Source of the DNA: Candidatus Lambdaproteobacteria bacterium RIFOXYD2_FULL_56_26
GTDB taxonomy: Bacteria > SAR324 > XYD2-FULL-50-16
Assembly (NCBI GenBank): GCA_001783715.1
Contig: MFNF01000046.1
Location: 1-64,000, forward strand
DNA: 64,000 nucleotides
Direction: 5' to 3'
Made by a program: the position numbers and the translations under genes. A model generated the notes under the pieces. It searched no databases and was not told where the DNA came from. It saw only the letters and a list, made by a program, of their open reading frames with translations. Shown here piece by piece: positions 1 through 8,812 of the stretch. Each line of letters starts with the position of its first letter. Position 1 is the first letter of the stretch.

Positions 1-85
1 TCATTCAACTTTGGGCTACAAAAGTCCCGAGGAGTATGAGATGCTGTTGGCCAATTAAGGACTCTACGAAAGTGGGGCAAGCTCA
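1..85 (+). mobile_element. Right end of an IS3-family insertion sequence (transposase C-terminus and terminal repeat)
   Basis: Positions 2-58 read in one plus-strand frame as HSTLGYKSPEEYEMLLAN followed by TAA. The H-S-x-L-G-Y-x-S-P-E-E-Y/F pattern is the hallmark C-terminus of IS3-family OrfB DDE transposases. After the stop, 61-85 reads ACTCTACGAAAGTGGGGC then AAGCTCA. Its reverse complement begins TGAGCTTGCCCCACTTTC, a typical IS3-family terminal inverted repeat starting with TG. The element therefore ends near 85. The rest of it lies outside the window, so its group and intactness cannot be judged. Confidence 0.8.
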
Positions 86-567
86 GAGGTTTCTTGGCCT
101 GCGCTGGAATAAACTAACGTAGCCCCAGGTTGGCCGGGCGATGAAGAAAGATGAACATTTGGGAGAACTTTGGAGAACTCCCCTCTTGCTCGACATACAT
201 GTTTCAAAATGCGTGCGTAGCCAGATTTTCCCGACCCATTGCCCCCATAAATCACATTTAAACCCTGCTTTTCGAACTTTAAGCATTGATTTTCAGCGAT
301 CATATTCACATTTTGAAGGTCTTTAAGTTCTTCAAGGGTAGTCAGTGCGCTAGTTTTAGGGTCACTTGGAACATGTGATGTCAATAATGGCTTTGCTTCA
401 GGCGCTGTGATACCAGGGATGCCATTTTCTTTTTTCATCATGCAGTACAACTCTTCATAGTCATCACTTGCCAATCCTTCTGGTTTGTCAAATAAGCGGC
501 GAAGGGCATCGCGCTGCCAAGAAGGAAGTTTTTCAGACCAACTTATAATCTCGTGAATCAGTGCCAT
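64..567 (-). pseudogene. AAA-family defence ATPase, N-terminal fragment cut by an IS3 element
   Basis: The 167-residue frame has an N-terminal helical region (SWQRDALRRLF near residue 17) and a P-loop, YGGNGSGKSGYARILK, near residue 107. The CRARG that follows is typical of large RloC/PrrC-like AAA ATPases found in restriction islands. Such proteins usually run to many hundred residues; this one ends about 45 residues after Walker A. The last residues (SELAPLS) are encoded by the IS3 end, so about 160 residues are native. Walker B and the rest are missing or lie beyond the IS. It starts 41 bp after the mod stop and was probably the last gene of the restriction operon. A working ATPase is unlikely. 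Confidence 0.75.
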
Positions 568-608
568 TTTTTTCCAAAGTGATACATTAACCGGTCTTAC
601 TCACCGAG

Positions 609-3365
609 CTAAACCTTAAACACCTTCATCACCTCATCGCCCAGGTGGTTGATCACTTTGACGGCAATGCGATGGGAGGTGGGTTTGGGGAAGGGGCGGG
701 ATTGGGAACGGTTGAGGGAGGCCCAGGCTTCTTCGTTGATTTCGGCCTTAAGCGTGGTTTTGAGCGCCTTGTAAGGGTCGTTGGCACCCAGGAAATAGGC
801 TTGGCGGACAAAGAAACTTTCTTCGTTGTAATCGGTGTCGATGAACCAGCAGGCGATGCCTTCGGGGCCGTCGCTTTGGACCTTGCCGGTGGCGGGGTGG
901 AAGACATCCACTCCGTTGAGTTTGACAATGATTTGACCGGCGGGGGCCTCCAAAATCTCCAGGTCCGGCTCGCCGAAGATCACAAAGAGGTTGCCCTTGC
1001 CCGTGTTTTTGAGGTCTTCGGCCATGTGCAGGTCGGCGTTCATCCGGGCTTTGAGGATCGGGATACGGCCTAGACTGTTGAATTCAGAGCTGTGGGCATC
1101 GTAGTTAAAGGCACAGGCGACCAAGACTTCAAACCCTGCGTCTCCGGCCTCCCTGGCGGCGGCGACCAAATCCCCACGGGCGACGGTGCCAAACTCGGGG
1201 CCGATGAAGATGGCCGCCCGCTTCTCGGTCTCCCCCTCCTCATACCTTCCCTCGGCGCAGATATAGTGACCCGGCCAAGGGGTCAGGGAAGTGAAGGTGA
1301 TCTTGTCTTCCTTATGGGCCTGTTGGACCCCGGCGGTTTTGAGGTTCTCCAGAATCATGGGGACAAAGCCCAACTCGGCATCGGTCTGCCGCTGGGCGGC
1401 CTGGAGGGGGTCAATCAACTCATCGTTTTCATCCACCCCCATTGCCCGGTGGGGCGAGAGGCTTTCAACGGTGAAGGGACCGGCGACCCGGACCTTCTTT
1501 TTGTCTTCGTAAGGTTTGTCGTAGAGGTATTCCGATTCAGCCTTGGCGGCGATGCTGGCATCAATCTCCCGTTGCCGGGCGAGGCGGTTTTCCCACCACT
1601 TAGCGTGGGTTTCCAGGGCTGTTTTGGACCACTTGGCCCCAGCCTCACGGGGGACTTCCCATTCCTCCCACTTTTGGCCCAAGGCTTGGTTGAGCTGGGT
1701 CCGCAGGGGTTCCAAGACCTCTTGAAACCGGTCCCAGATTACATCAATCTCGGTATTGTTGGCGATGGACTTGAGGGTGACATGGGGAACCCGCTCATAA
1801 ACAAAGCCATGCCGCAGGTCGCCGTGGGTGGGGGATTCGGAGGGGGGAACTTGGGTTAAAACCGCTTCCTTTTGCTGTCCTTCTCTGCTGTCTGCGAGCA
1901 GGTAAAAGGGATACCTCGCCCCCATGATCCGGGCTCTGGCCAAGGCCAAGGCGACTCTACTGGTGTCCAGGGTGATCCAGCGGCGGCCCCATTGCTCGGC
2001 CACATAGGCAGTGGTGCCGGAGCCACAGGTGGGGTCTAGGACTAGGTCGCCTGGGTCGGTGGTAAGAAGAATGCAGCGCTCAATAACTCTGGTGGTCGTT
2101 TGAACGACATACAATTTTGAGTCACCAAAGCCTGACTGTCGAGTATCGTCCCAGACATCCGAAAATGTTTGAAAACCAAAGTCAATAAAAGGTCTGACGA
2201 AACCCAAGGTTAGCCCAGAATAGGTCAGTCTTTGGGATTTTTTAAGCCGCTCCATTCCGCTGAAATTGGTTTTCCACCCTCCTTTTCCAGGGACAAATCT
2301 TCGACCTGAATATGGATACTCAAATGTCGTTGTTGTACTACCTGATTGTGAGGTAATGGGGTTCATACGAGATATTCGGTGAGGTTCTTTACCAGCTACC
2401 CCAAATAATCCATCCTCTGAAAAATCAAATCTAAAATTTCTATCTGCCTCTGCATCTCGCTTGAAGAGCAATCTCCTAAATTTTGTTTTGTCCTTGCATT
2501 TGGCAAACCATAAAATAAAATCACAAGTATTATCCAAAGCTTCCGATGCCTTGCCTGTTGTGGTCCTATAAACAATTTGGCTAATAAAATTCTCATCCCC
2601 AAACACCTCATCCATCACAGCCCGGACCCGATGGACATTCTCATCCCCGATCTGCACAAAGATCGAACCCGACTCGGTCAACAAGTCCCTGGCCACGGTC
2701 AACCGGTCCCGCAGGTAGGTCAGGTAGCTGTGGATGCCGTCCCGCCAAGTGTCCCGGAAGGCCTTGACCTGTTCCGGTTCCCTGGTGATGTGGTCTTTGG
2801 CTCCGTCCTTGACATCCCGGCTGGTGGTGGACCATTGGAAATTGCTGTTGAACTTGATCCCATAGGGCGGGTCAAAATAAATGCACTGGACCTTGCCCCG
2901 CAGGCCCTCCCTCTCGGCAAGGCTGGCCATAGCCTGGAGGCTGTCACCCAAGATCATCCGGTTGGTCCAGTTTTGGTCGTGCCGGTAAAAATCGGTCTTG
3001 TCCGCCCCTTTGGGGATGCCGTTAAAGTCGGCGAAGATGTCCACCTGTTCGTTGTCCGGCTCCAGGTCGGCCTGGGATTGGCGCTTGAGGTCGTCAATCA
3101 GCGCCTTGGGGTGGACCTTCTCCTGGATGTAGATGGGCGGGGCGGCAACGGCCAAGTCCGCTTGGTCCTGGGCATCCTTCCCTCGCCAAACCAACTGGGG
3201 GTCCAGGTCGGGGTTCCTGGGGTAACGGAGTGTCTTGACCCCCTGGTCCGCTTTCTTCATCACCGACTGGTATTCGGCGGTCGGGATGTTCTTTCTGGAA
3301 GCCTCCTCATGGGTGAAGGCCTCCACCTGTAGCTTTTCGGTTTTTTTGCTGCCTTTTTTTGCCAT
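609..3365 (-). CDS. mod: Type III restriction-modification DNA methyltransferase (Mod)
   Basis: The 918-residue protein would methylate the N6 of adenine in an asymmetric site and give the Res-Mod complex its sequence specificity. Motif IV (CIYFDPPYGI) is near residue 165 and the SAM-binding motif (DPTCGSGTTAYV) near residue 444. This order, catalytic before SAM motif, is the beta class typical of type III Mod. The long segment between them is where the target recognition domain sits. It is clearly more AT-rich (about 2100-2600) than the rest of the gene. The C-terminal third has no motif I recognise but is normal for the long Mod proteins. It is transcribed with res and dinD upstream; dinD ends 21 bp before its start. 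Start is the first ATG of the frame. Confidence 0.93.
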   Translation of the reverse strand: MAKKGSKKTEKLQVEAFTHEEASRKNIPTAEYQSVMKKADQGVKTLRYPRNPDLDPQLVWRGKDAQDQADLAVAAPPIYIQEKVHPKALIDDLKRQSQADLEPDNEQVDIFADFNGIPKGADKTDFYRHDQNWTNRMILGDSLQAMASLAEREGLRGKVQCIYFDPPYGIKFNSNFQWSTTSRDVKDGAKDHITREPEQVKAFRDTWRDGIHSYLTYLRDRLTVARDLLTESGSIFVQIGDENVHRVRAVMDEVFGDENFISQIVYRTTTGKASEALDNTCDFILWFAKCKDKTKFRRLLFKRDAEADRNFRFDFSEDGLFGVAGKEPHRISRMNPITSQSGSTTTTFEYPYSGRRFVPGKGGWKTNFSGMERLKKSQRLTYSGLTLGFVRPFIDFGFQTFSDVWDDTRQSGFGDSKLYVVQTTTRVIERCILLTTDPGDLVLDPTCGSGTTAYVAEQWGRRWITLDTSRVALALARARIMGARYPFYLLADSREGQQKEAVLTQVPPSESPTHGDLRHGFVYERVPHVTLKSIANNTEIDVIWDRFQEVLEPLRTQLNQALGQKWEEWEVPREAGAKWSKTALETHAKWWENRLARQREIDASIAAKAESEYLYDKPYEDKKKVRVAGPFTVESLSPHRAMGVDENDELIDPLQAAQRQTDAELGFVPMILENLKTAGVQQAHKEDKITFTSLTPWPGHYICAEGRYEEGETEKRAAIFIGPEFGTVARGDLVAAAREAGDAGFEVLVACAFNYDAHSSEFNSLGRIPILKARMNADLHMAEDLKNTGKGNLFVIFGEPDLEILEAPAGQIIVKLNGVDVFHPATGKVQSDGPEGIACWFIDTDYNEESFFVRQAYFLGANDPYKALKTTLKAEINEEAWASLNRSQSRPFPKPTSHRIAVKVINHLGDEVMKVFKV

Positions 3366-3386
3366 GTTTCGGTTTTGGTCAGGGGT

Positions 3387-4223
3387 CTATAGGGGGTCTG
3401 GTTTTTTTAGAGATTTTTTTCCTTCCGCTTTGATCCGGCGCTCTACCTTTTTCACATCTTCAGCAGCGGGCAAACTCTCCGGCTGTATCCCTCGTTCCAG
3501 CAGGGTCTTGCGGACTGCTTGGTGGTTGGTCACCTGTTCCTTGGAAATCTCCTTTTCTGTGGTCATCTGGTTTTGCCGGGCATTAAAGATCGTGATTTCA
3601 GAGGCAAAGTCCTTGGCCTTGATTATCAGAGTGGGAGCAAAATCCGCCAGAGGCCGGTTTTCTGGAACCTGCCACTGGGCCTTCATCTCTTTGGTGGTGC
3701 GGTTGAATAAGGCTTGATCCCCTTTGCTGCGGATCAGGGCAAAATCCTGATTGCCGCCCGTCTGTTCATAAATCACCGAAGACAGCTCTTTTTCCGTTTC
3801 CGAAAGTTTTTTGCGAGCCGAAACCCGTTCAGCCTCTAAGAACCGTTTTTCGATCAACTCCGCCTTACGGGTCTGCACCGCAAAGTAGGTCTGGGCAAAG
3901 GCGATTTCTTGTTTCTTAGGGTCGCTATTTTGGGCAATCAGGTAACAGGCGTACCGAGTCAGCAGGATATCCTCGATTTCTCTTTGTGTGCCTGAACCCA
4001 GACCAACCATTTTGTTAGCGTCAACAAAATGGTCTGATACCAAATGGTTGGAAACTTCACAGGCGGTTTTGGCCTTGTTGATGGCAGCCAAAAAGTTGCG
4101 CCATTCGGCGTAACCCAGGAGGTGTTGCAGATCTCGGGCAAACCAGAACTCCACCCCACCTTCGGTTTGCTGGGCTTGGGCCTCAAATTGCTGGGTTAAG
4201 CCGTGGATGGTGTCTCGTTTCAT
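3387..4223 (-). CDS. dinD: DinD-like DNA-damage-inducible protein
   Basis: The 278-residue protein matches the DinD family. The N-terminal half resembles a Bro-N/antirepressor fold (EFWFARDLQHLLGYAEWRNF near residue 26, then AINKAKTAC). The middle has the conserved LTRYACYLIAQNSDPKK near residue 88 and FAQTYFAVQTRKAELIE. In E. coli DinD is SOS-induced and inhibits RecA strand exchange; its role in restriction loci is not settled. Here it sits between res and mod. Its ATG overlaps the res stop (ATGA, 4220-4223), so it should be translated at a fixed ratio to Res. It may link restriction damage to recombination control, which is inference. No SOS box was found near it. Confidence 0.85.
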   Translation of the reverse strand: MKRDTIHGLTQQFEAQAQQTEGGVEFWFARDLQHLLGYAEWRNFLAAINKAKTACEVSNHLVSDHFVDANKMVGLGSGTQREIEDILLTRYACYLIAQNSDPKKQEIAFAQTYFAVQTRKAELIEKRFLEAERVSARKKLSETEKELSSVIYEQTGGNQDFALIRSKGDQALFNRTTKEMKAQWQVPENRPLADFAPTLIIKAKDFASEITIFNARQNQMTTEKEISKEQVTNHQAVRKTLLERGIQPESLPAAEDVKKVERRIKAEGKKSLKKPDPL

Positions 4224-7200
4224 TCTTTAGCACTGAGAGTATTTTGAATCAGTTGGTTAAACTCTGCTTCGATCTTCGCTTCAAAGTCCGCTTCAATCTC
4301 ATACACATCCCTAAACTCGGCGAAGGCCCAGCGGCCATACCGGCCTAGGTAATTCACCCCTGGAACCCAATAGGTCTCCATAGTTTGCTTCTTCACCTTG
4401 GCATCCTCGCCTCGAAAGCCCTTGATCTCTACGATCAGGTGCAAGGGGTCGGGTCGCCCATCGTCCACCAGGACAATAAAGTCGGGCCGATAATGGTGCA
4501 GGGTTGCCCCCAGTTGGTAGGGCACCTCTAGGCCCAGGTTGTGGTTCTTGACATAGGCTTTTACCTTGGGATGCGCCTCCGCCGCCCGGCAAAACTCCCC
4601 TTCCCAATCGCTGTCAAGGATCACCCAATTGAGGTGGCAGCGCTCCGAAGAAGTTGCCCAACGGGACTCTTTGGAGGTGTTAAAGTTGACATGGGCGGTA
4701 GTGCCGATGGGGTTGTAAGAATCCAAAACCGCCAGGATCGGGTTGGTGCCCAAAAAGGAGCGGGTGATTGCGGCGCTGATCTTTTCGCAGGCTCGGTCGG
4801 CCAGCTCTTTGTACATCAATAGGGCAGGGTAGGTCTTGCCTTTGCAGACTAGATAACTGTCCAGCCATTCCTTGGTGATCCGCTTGAGCTGGCCGAAAAG
4901 ATGGAGCTTGGGTTCCTCTCCTTCGGAGCGGAATTTGTGAAAGAGCAGGTGGTTGGTTAGGTTCATCAACAAGGTCGAAGGGCGGACCTGTTCCAGGTGG
5001 TCCAGGTTAAGGTCCACCGCCTCACCGATGATCCCTTCATTACGAGTCCGGGTGGGGCCAACTAAGTCGGGGGTCAGCACCATCTCCGAATCAGCGGTAA
5101 AGGTTGCGGTCAACCGTTCCTCAGGCAGCTCAACCCGGTAGCCCAGAACCCTGGGGAAGCGAATTTCCAAACTGTCCCGTTCCGGGCGCATCGCTTTAAC
5201 CTGGATGGTTTTTCTTGGCGGTTGGGGCGGACCCACCACAGGTTTGGCTGTGAAATCAAAGGGAATGCCCAGGACATCGGCATATTCGACATTAAACAGC
5301 CCTTCCTCGTTCAAGTCGTAAGACTGGCGGCGCAAAGCCCGGCCAATCACCTGTTCACACAAAAGCTGGGTGCCAAAGGCCCGAACCCCAAGGACATGGG
5401 TGACGGTGTTGGCATCCCAACCTTCGGTGAGCATAGAGACCGAAACCACGCAGCGAATCTCCCCACCCAGTTTGCCTTCCTTGCCCACCGTGTTCATTAC
5501 CTCACGGAGCAGGTCTTGGTCGGTCAGTCCTTCGGCCTTTTGGCGGTCCCCGGTCCTTTCGACAATTTCCCTGCGAAAAGCTTCGATTTCGCCGGCGGCC
5601 ATGTTGCGAAACTGCTCGTCCAGAGCCTCTCCAGACTCCAATTGCTCACTGTCGATCAGAAGAGTTTTGGGTCTTGGGTAAGGGTTGCCGTCGGCATCAA
5701 AGTTGGAGAAAAGCTCTAGGTGAGCGGGAACCCATTCGGTGCTGCCGTCCTCCTTGTCCCGGTTAAAACCGGAGATGTAATCGTAAACCAGTTTGGAGGT
5801 GGAGGTGTTGTTACAGACCACGATGAAGCAAGGGGGAACCTCAATCTTGGCCAATTGCCACAGCTCAAAGGTTTCGGCGTAGTGGCCGTACAAAGCTTCC
5901 AAGGCGGATTGCAGTTCCAAAGGTAAATTCAAAGGGTCCAGCTTGGCCGATTGGCCTCGACCCTTTTTGGGCATTTTTTTACCGATGTGATCCCAGAGGT
6001 TGCGGAAAACGGGGCTGTCTGTGCCGGGCAGATTGTCGGCCACGGGCACCCTAGGGAGCTTGACGATCCCGCATTCGATGGCATCCATCAGGGAAAAATC
6101 GCTCATGGTCCAGGGGAAAAGTGTACCTTCAGCATAACCGGAACCTCGGAGGAAAAAGGGAGTGGCCGAAAGGTCGATCACATTAACCAGTCCCAGGTTA
6201 CGCTTTACGATTTCCAAACCGGAAATCCAGAGCCTTGCGGCCTCGTTGTTCTCCTTGGCCTCGTCCTTTTCTTCACCTTTGAGATCCTCAATCTCTTCCG
6301 CCCCCGGTTTTGCCCGGTAACAATGATGGGCTTCATCGTTGATGGCCAAGATGTTTTTCATCCCCATCAGCTCAGGCATGAGCCGCTTTAGCATCTGCCC
6401 TTCGGTTTCAAAGCTGTTGATCGCCTCACCCCGGCCTTGTAGCAAGGAACGGTTCCCTTTGGAGAGCCCCAACCGGTCCCTGAGCTTAAAGGCGTGATAG
6501 TTGGTAATCACAATCTTGGCCTTGGCCATTTCGGGGAGAAGGTCTTGGGGCACCAGCTCCCGGTTGGCGTAGTATTTTTCCGGGTCATTGGGCATCAAAA
6601 CCCGGAGGCGATCTTTGATGGTCAAGCCGGGAGTGACGATCAAAAAGCCTTTAGTGAACCGGTCGCTGCTCGGCCTACGAACGGCGTTGAGCGTCTGCCA
6701 AGCGATCAGCATTGCCATGACGGTGGTCTTGCCCGCCCCGGTGGCCAGTTTTAGCGCCAGACGCATTAGGTCCGGGTTCGCTTCTCGATTGGCGCTGACT
6801 AAGTGATCCGTTAAGCTTTTTTCCTCCTTGCCGCCTCTGGAAGCAACCTCGGTAAGCCAGATCACCGTTTCCACAGCCTCAACTTGGCAGAAAAAAGGCC
6901 GAACCCCACTGAAGTCGTGGTGCCGCCAATGTTGAAGAAGCCGGGCAGTTTCGGGGGTCACCTTCCAATCCTTGGGGTTGGGTAAGGCCCGCCAATGAGC
7001 TACCTTTTCCCGGATCGAATTGATGATCTGACTGACGAAATACTGTTGTTCTGGGTTGGAGACCCCGGCCACATCTTGATAGCCAAAGACTTGCTGTTCC
7101 CCAGAGGCGGTTTTTTTTTGTTTCTTGGCTTTGGGAATGGGGCTGATGAACTCTGATTTACGGCGTTTTTCTAGGATTTTTTGGGTCGGCTGGCCAGTCT

Positions 7201-7276
7201 CGTCAAGCTCCCAATGCTTAGTGGGGGGCTTGTACGGAGAGTTGAGGATTGGTTTGTCAAAAAACGGGTTTTCCAT
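4220..7276 (-). CDS. res: Type III restriction endonuclease helicase-nuclease subunit (Res)
   Basis: The 1018-residue protein is the ATP-driven translocation and cleavage subunit that acts with Mod. Walker A (LATGAGKTTVMAML) is near residue 178 and the DEAH-like Walker B (NDEAHHCYR) near residue 310. Helicase motif VI is seen in GRALRRQSY near residue 640. The C-terminal nuclease fold shows YRPDFIVLVDDG and the catalytic IVEIKGF near residues 925-955, a PD-(D/E)xK pattern. Length is normal for Res. It is the first gene of the minus-strand operon res-dinD-mod-ATPase. No clear Shine-Dalgarno precedes the ATG, so the start is the likely but not proven one. Confidence 0.93.
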   Translation of the reverse strand: MENPFFDKPILNSPYKPPTKHWELDETGQPTQKILEKRRKSEFISPIPKAKKQKKTASGEQQVFGYQDVAGVSNPEQQYFVSQIINSIREKVAHWRALPNPKDWKVTPETARLLQHWRHHDFSGVRPFFCQVEAVETVIWLTEVASRGGKEEKSLTDHLVSANREANPDLMRLALKLATGAGKTTVMAMLIAWQTLNAVRRPSSDRFTKGFLIVTPGLTIKDRLRVLMPNDPEKYYANRELVPQDLLPEMAKAKIVITNYHAFKLRDRLGLSKGNRSLLQGRGEAINSFETEGQMLKRLMPELMGMKNILAINDEAHHCYRAKPGAEEIEDLKGEEKDEAKENNEAARLWISGLEIVKRNLGLVNVIDLSATPFFLRGSGYAEGTLFPWTMSDFSLMDAIECGIVKLPRVPVADNLPGTDSPVFRNLWDHIGKKMPKKGRGQSAKLDPLNLPLELQSALEALYGHYAETFELWQLAKIEVPPCFIVVCNNTSTSKLVYDYISGFNRDKEDGSTEWVPAHLELFSNFDADGNPYPRPKTLLIDSEQLESGEALDEQFRNMAAGEIEAFRREIVERTGDRQKAEGLTDQDLLREVMNTVGKEGKLGGEIRCVVSVSMLTEGWDANTVTHVLGVRAFGTQLLCEQVIGRALRRQSYDLNEEGLFNVEYADVLGIPFDFTAKPVVGPPQPPRKTIQVKAMRPERDSLEIRFPRVLGYRVELPEERLTATFTADSEMVLTPDLVGPTRTRNEGIIGEAVDLNLDHLEQVRPSTLLMNLTNHLLFHKFRSEGEEPKLHLFGQLKRITKEWLDSYLVCKGKTYPALLMYKELADRACEKISAAITRSFLGTNPILAVLDSYNPIGTTAHVNFNTSKESRWATSSERCHLNWVILDSDWEGEFCRAAEAHPKVKAYVKNHNLGLEVPYQLGATLHHYRPDFIVLVDDGRPDPLHLIVEIKGFRGEDAKVKKQTMETYWVPGVNYLGRYGRWAFAEFRDVYEIEADFEAKIEAEFNQLIQNTLSAKE

Positions 7277-7354
7277 AAGCTTTAGTTAAAAGGTGCCTCT
7301 TGCAAGTCAGTGCAAGGTAAATGGGGTTGGTTTTTAAAAATAACGCAGCCAATC

Positions 7355-7389
7355 AGGCACTTAATTGTTGAAGCACAATCCAAGTGCCT
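7355..7389. repeat. Inverted repeat, 8-bp arms
   Basis: AGGCACTT at 7355-7362 pairs perfectly with AAGTGCCT at 7382-7389 across a 19-nt spacer. It abuts the terminator hairpin at 7394-7418. It could extend transcription termination or be an operator of the res operon. Confidence 0.5.
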
Positions 7390-7418
7390 AAAAAAAGTCC
7401 CATGCTTATTGGGACTTT
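7390..7418 (-). terminator. Intrinsic terminator downstream of the RhuM-Fic gene
   Basis: AAAGTCCC (7394-7401) and GGGACTTT (7411-7418) form an 8-bp stem with a 9-nt loop. Read on the minus strand the stem is followed by a run of seven T. It lies about 170 bp past the stop of the minus-strand gene at 7590 and before res, so it would separate the two transcripts. Confidence 0.65.
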
Positions 7419-7589
7419 AGTCAAAAAGACCATTGGATTGCAAGGATTTTGTACTCTTCAGAGACCAAAGGTTCAACGAGCTGAGTCGGGGGATTATGCC
7501 GCCGTCGTCAAAACCCCCACCGCCCTCTGGGCCAACATTGTCCAGATAACTTTTTGCTTGGACGATCTTCCTGGTCTTAAATGCTCTGA

Positions 7590-8600
7590 TTAATAGCAAA
7601 GAACCAACATATTCATCACCAACCGAATCATCGTCTCCTTCTGCGCCGGGGCGGACTCGGCCACCAGCAGGGCCAAGGCCGCAAGTCCCAGGTCGTTGAT
7701 CACCGGGCTGCCGGTTTGGTCCAGCAATCGCCCGTTGCGGTTGAGGAAGTCCACGAACAGAAAGGCTCCGCTTCGCTTGTTGCCATCGGCAAAGGGGTGG
7801 TTCTTGATCACGAAATAGAGCAGGTGGGCCGCTTTGGACTCAATGCTGGGGTAGGCCGGTTCGCCAAAAGCAGTTTGGTCCAGGTTCCCCAAAATGGCGG
7901 CAAGGCCGTTGTCCCTTTCTTGGGCAAACAGGGCGGTCGCTTCCTTGCGGTGGATTAGGTCTTTTTTTAGGTTGGCAAGAGAAAGGCGGGCTTCCTCTAG
8001 GCTGGGCAGTTGGCCGCCCGGCTGGGTTTGCGGCTCGGTCAGCAGCCCTTCGTCATACCGCTGCAAGAGCAAAAAGGTCTGGGCGTAGCGAGTGACTAGC
8101 TCCACCAAGCCCCTGCCCGTCCTCTCCTCAAGTTCCGGGCTCTTCGCTACCCTTTGAACCAGCTTGAGCGCTGCTTCCAGCTCTTTGGCGTTTTCCTCGA
8201 ATCTCTGGCGGTGGATCGTGTAACCCTTGGTCAGATGCTCCTTGAGAACGCCGGTCGCCCATTGGCGGAAGCGGGTTGCTGTACCGCTCCTGACCCGGTA
8301 TCCGACCGAAATTACAGCATCCAGGTTGTAATATTCCAACTCCCTGGCGACCCTTCTCCTCCCTTCCTCTTGAACTGTTGCAAAATTTGCAACAGTTGCC
8401 CCTTTGTCCAGTTCGGCGGATTCGTAGATATTCCGAAGGTGGCGGCTGATCCCTGATTTATCCACCTGGAACAGGCCGGCCATTTGATTGAGGGTGAGCC
8501 AAACGGTATCCTGCTCCAAGCGTACCTCAAGATTCAACCGGCCATCCTCGCCAGGGTACAGCAGCAATTCCCCCAATTTTTTTGTTTCTTGGCCCTTCAA
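7590..8600 (-). CDS. RhuM-family protein with C-terminal Fic/Doc domain
   Basis: The N-terminal part is the RhuM virulence-protein family: VWLTLNQMAGLFQVDKSGIS (helix-turn-helix-like), then the family hallmark LEYYNLDAVISVGYRVRS and FRQWATGVLKEHL. The C-terminal part carries a Fic-type loop HPFADGNKRSGAFLF near residue 267. The Lys in GNKR is like Doc rather than the GNGR of AMPylating Fic enzymes, so the transferred group is uncertain. Such fusions are common beside restriction systems, probably as toxin-like or abortive-infection modules. I chose a TTG start at 8600, preceded by AAGGAAAGG, giving 336 residues. The frame stays open to 8981 but that extension has no family similarity and looks noncoding. 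It ends 313 bp before res. Confidence 0.82.
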   Translation of the reverse strand: MKGQETKKLGELLLYPGEDGRLNLEVRLEQDTVWLTLNQMAGLFQVDKSGISRHLRNIYESAELDKGATVANFATVQEEGRRRVARELEYYNLDAVISVGYRVRSGTATRFRQWATGVLKEHLTKGYTIHRQRFEENAKELEAALKLVQRVAKSPELEERTGRGLVELVTRYAQTFLLLQRYDEGLLTEPQTQPGGQLPSLEEARLSLANLKKDLIHRKEATALFAQERDNGLAAILGNLDQTAFGEPAYPSIESKAAHLLYFVIKNHPFADGNKRSGAFLFVDFLNRNGRLLDQTGSPVINDLGLAALALLVAESAPAQKETMIRLVMNMLVLCY

Positions 8601-8790
8601 AGCCTTTCCTTTTTGTCTAACCGACTGGTAGCCCCAAATCCCCTTTCGCACGCCCCAGGCTAAAATAAGAGGGCTTCTTGTGCAAGTGGCAAAAGCAGAC
8701 CCTTCTTTCGCCAAAAGAGCAGGCATGCCTTCTGCTTCTGCTCCGGCTTCTACCCCAAGCAAGAGCGCAAAAAACTTCCCATTTTCAGGT

Positions 8791-8812
8791 TGCCGATCAA
8801 ATTTGATCAGCA
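8791..8812. promoter_or_regulatory. Near-perfect 22-bp palindrome, candidate operator
   Basis: The core GATCAAATTTGATC (8795-8808) is a perfect 14-bp palindrome. Outer TGC (8791-8793) pairs with GCA (8810-8812), leaving a single mismatched pair (8794/8809). It is about 190 bp upstream of the RhuM-Fic start. The size fits a site for a dimeric helix-turn-helix repressor. Confidence 0.55.

Larger units (their letters stand above)
7277..7589. other. Interval between RhuM-Fic and res: hairpins, no gene
   Basis: This 313-bp stretch has no convincing gene. It holds two adjacent inverted repeats (7355-7389 and 7394-7418) and should contain the res promoter, but no good -35/-10 pair is visible. Short open frames on both strands (7384-7593 plus, 7417-7599 minus) have no family features and overlap the repeats. 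Confidence 0.5.
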
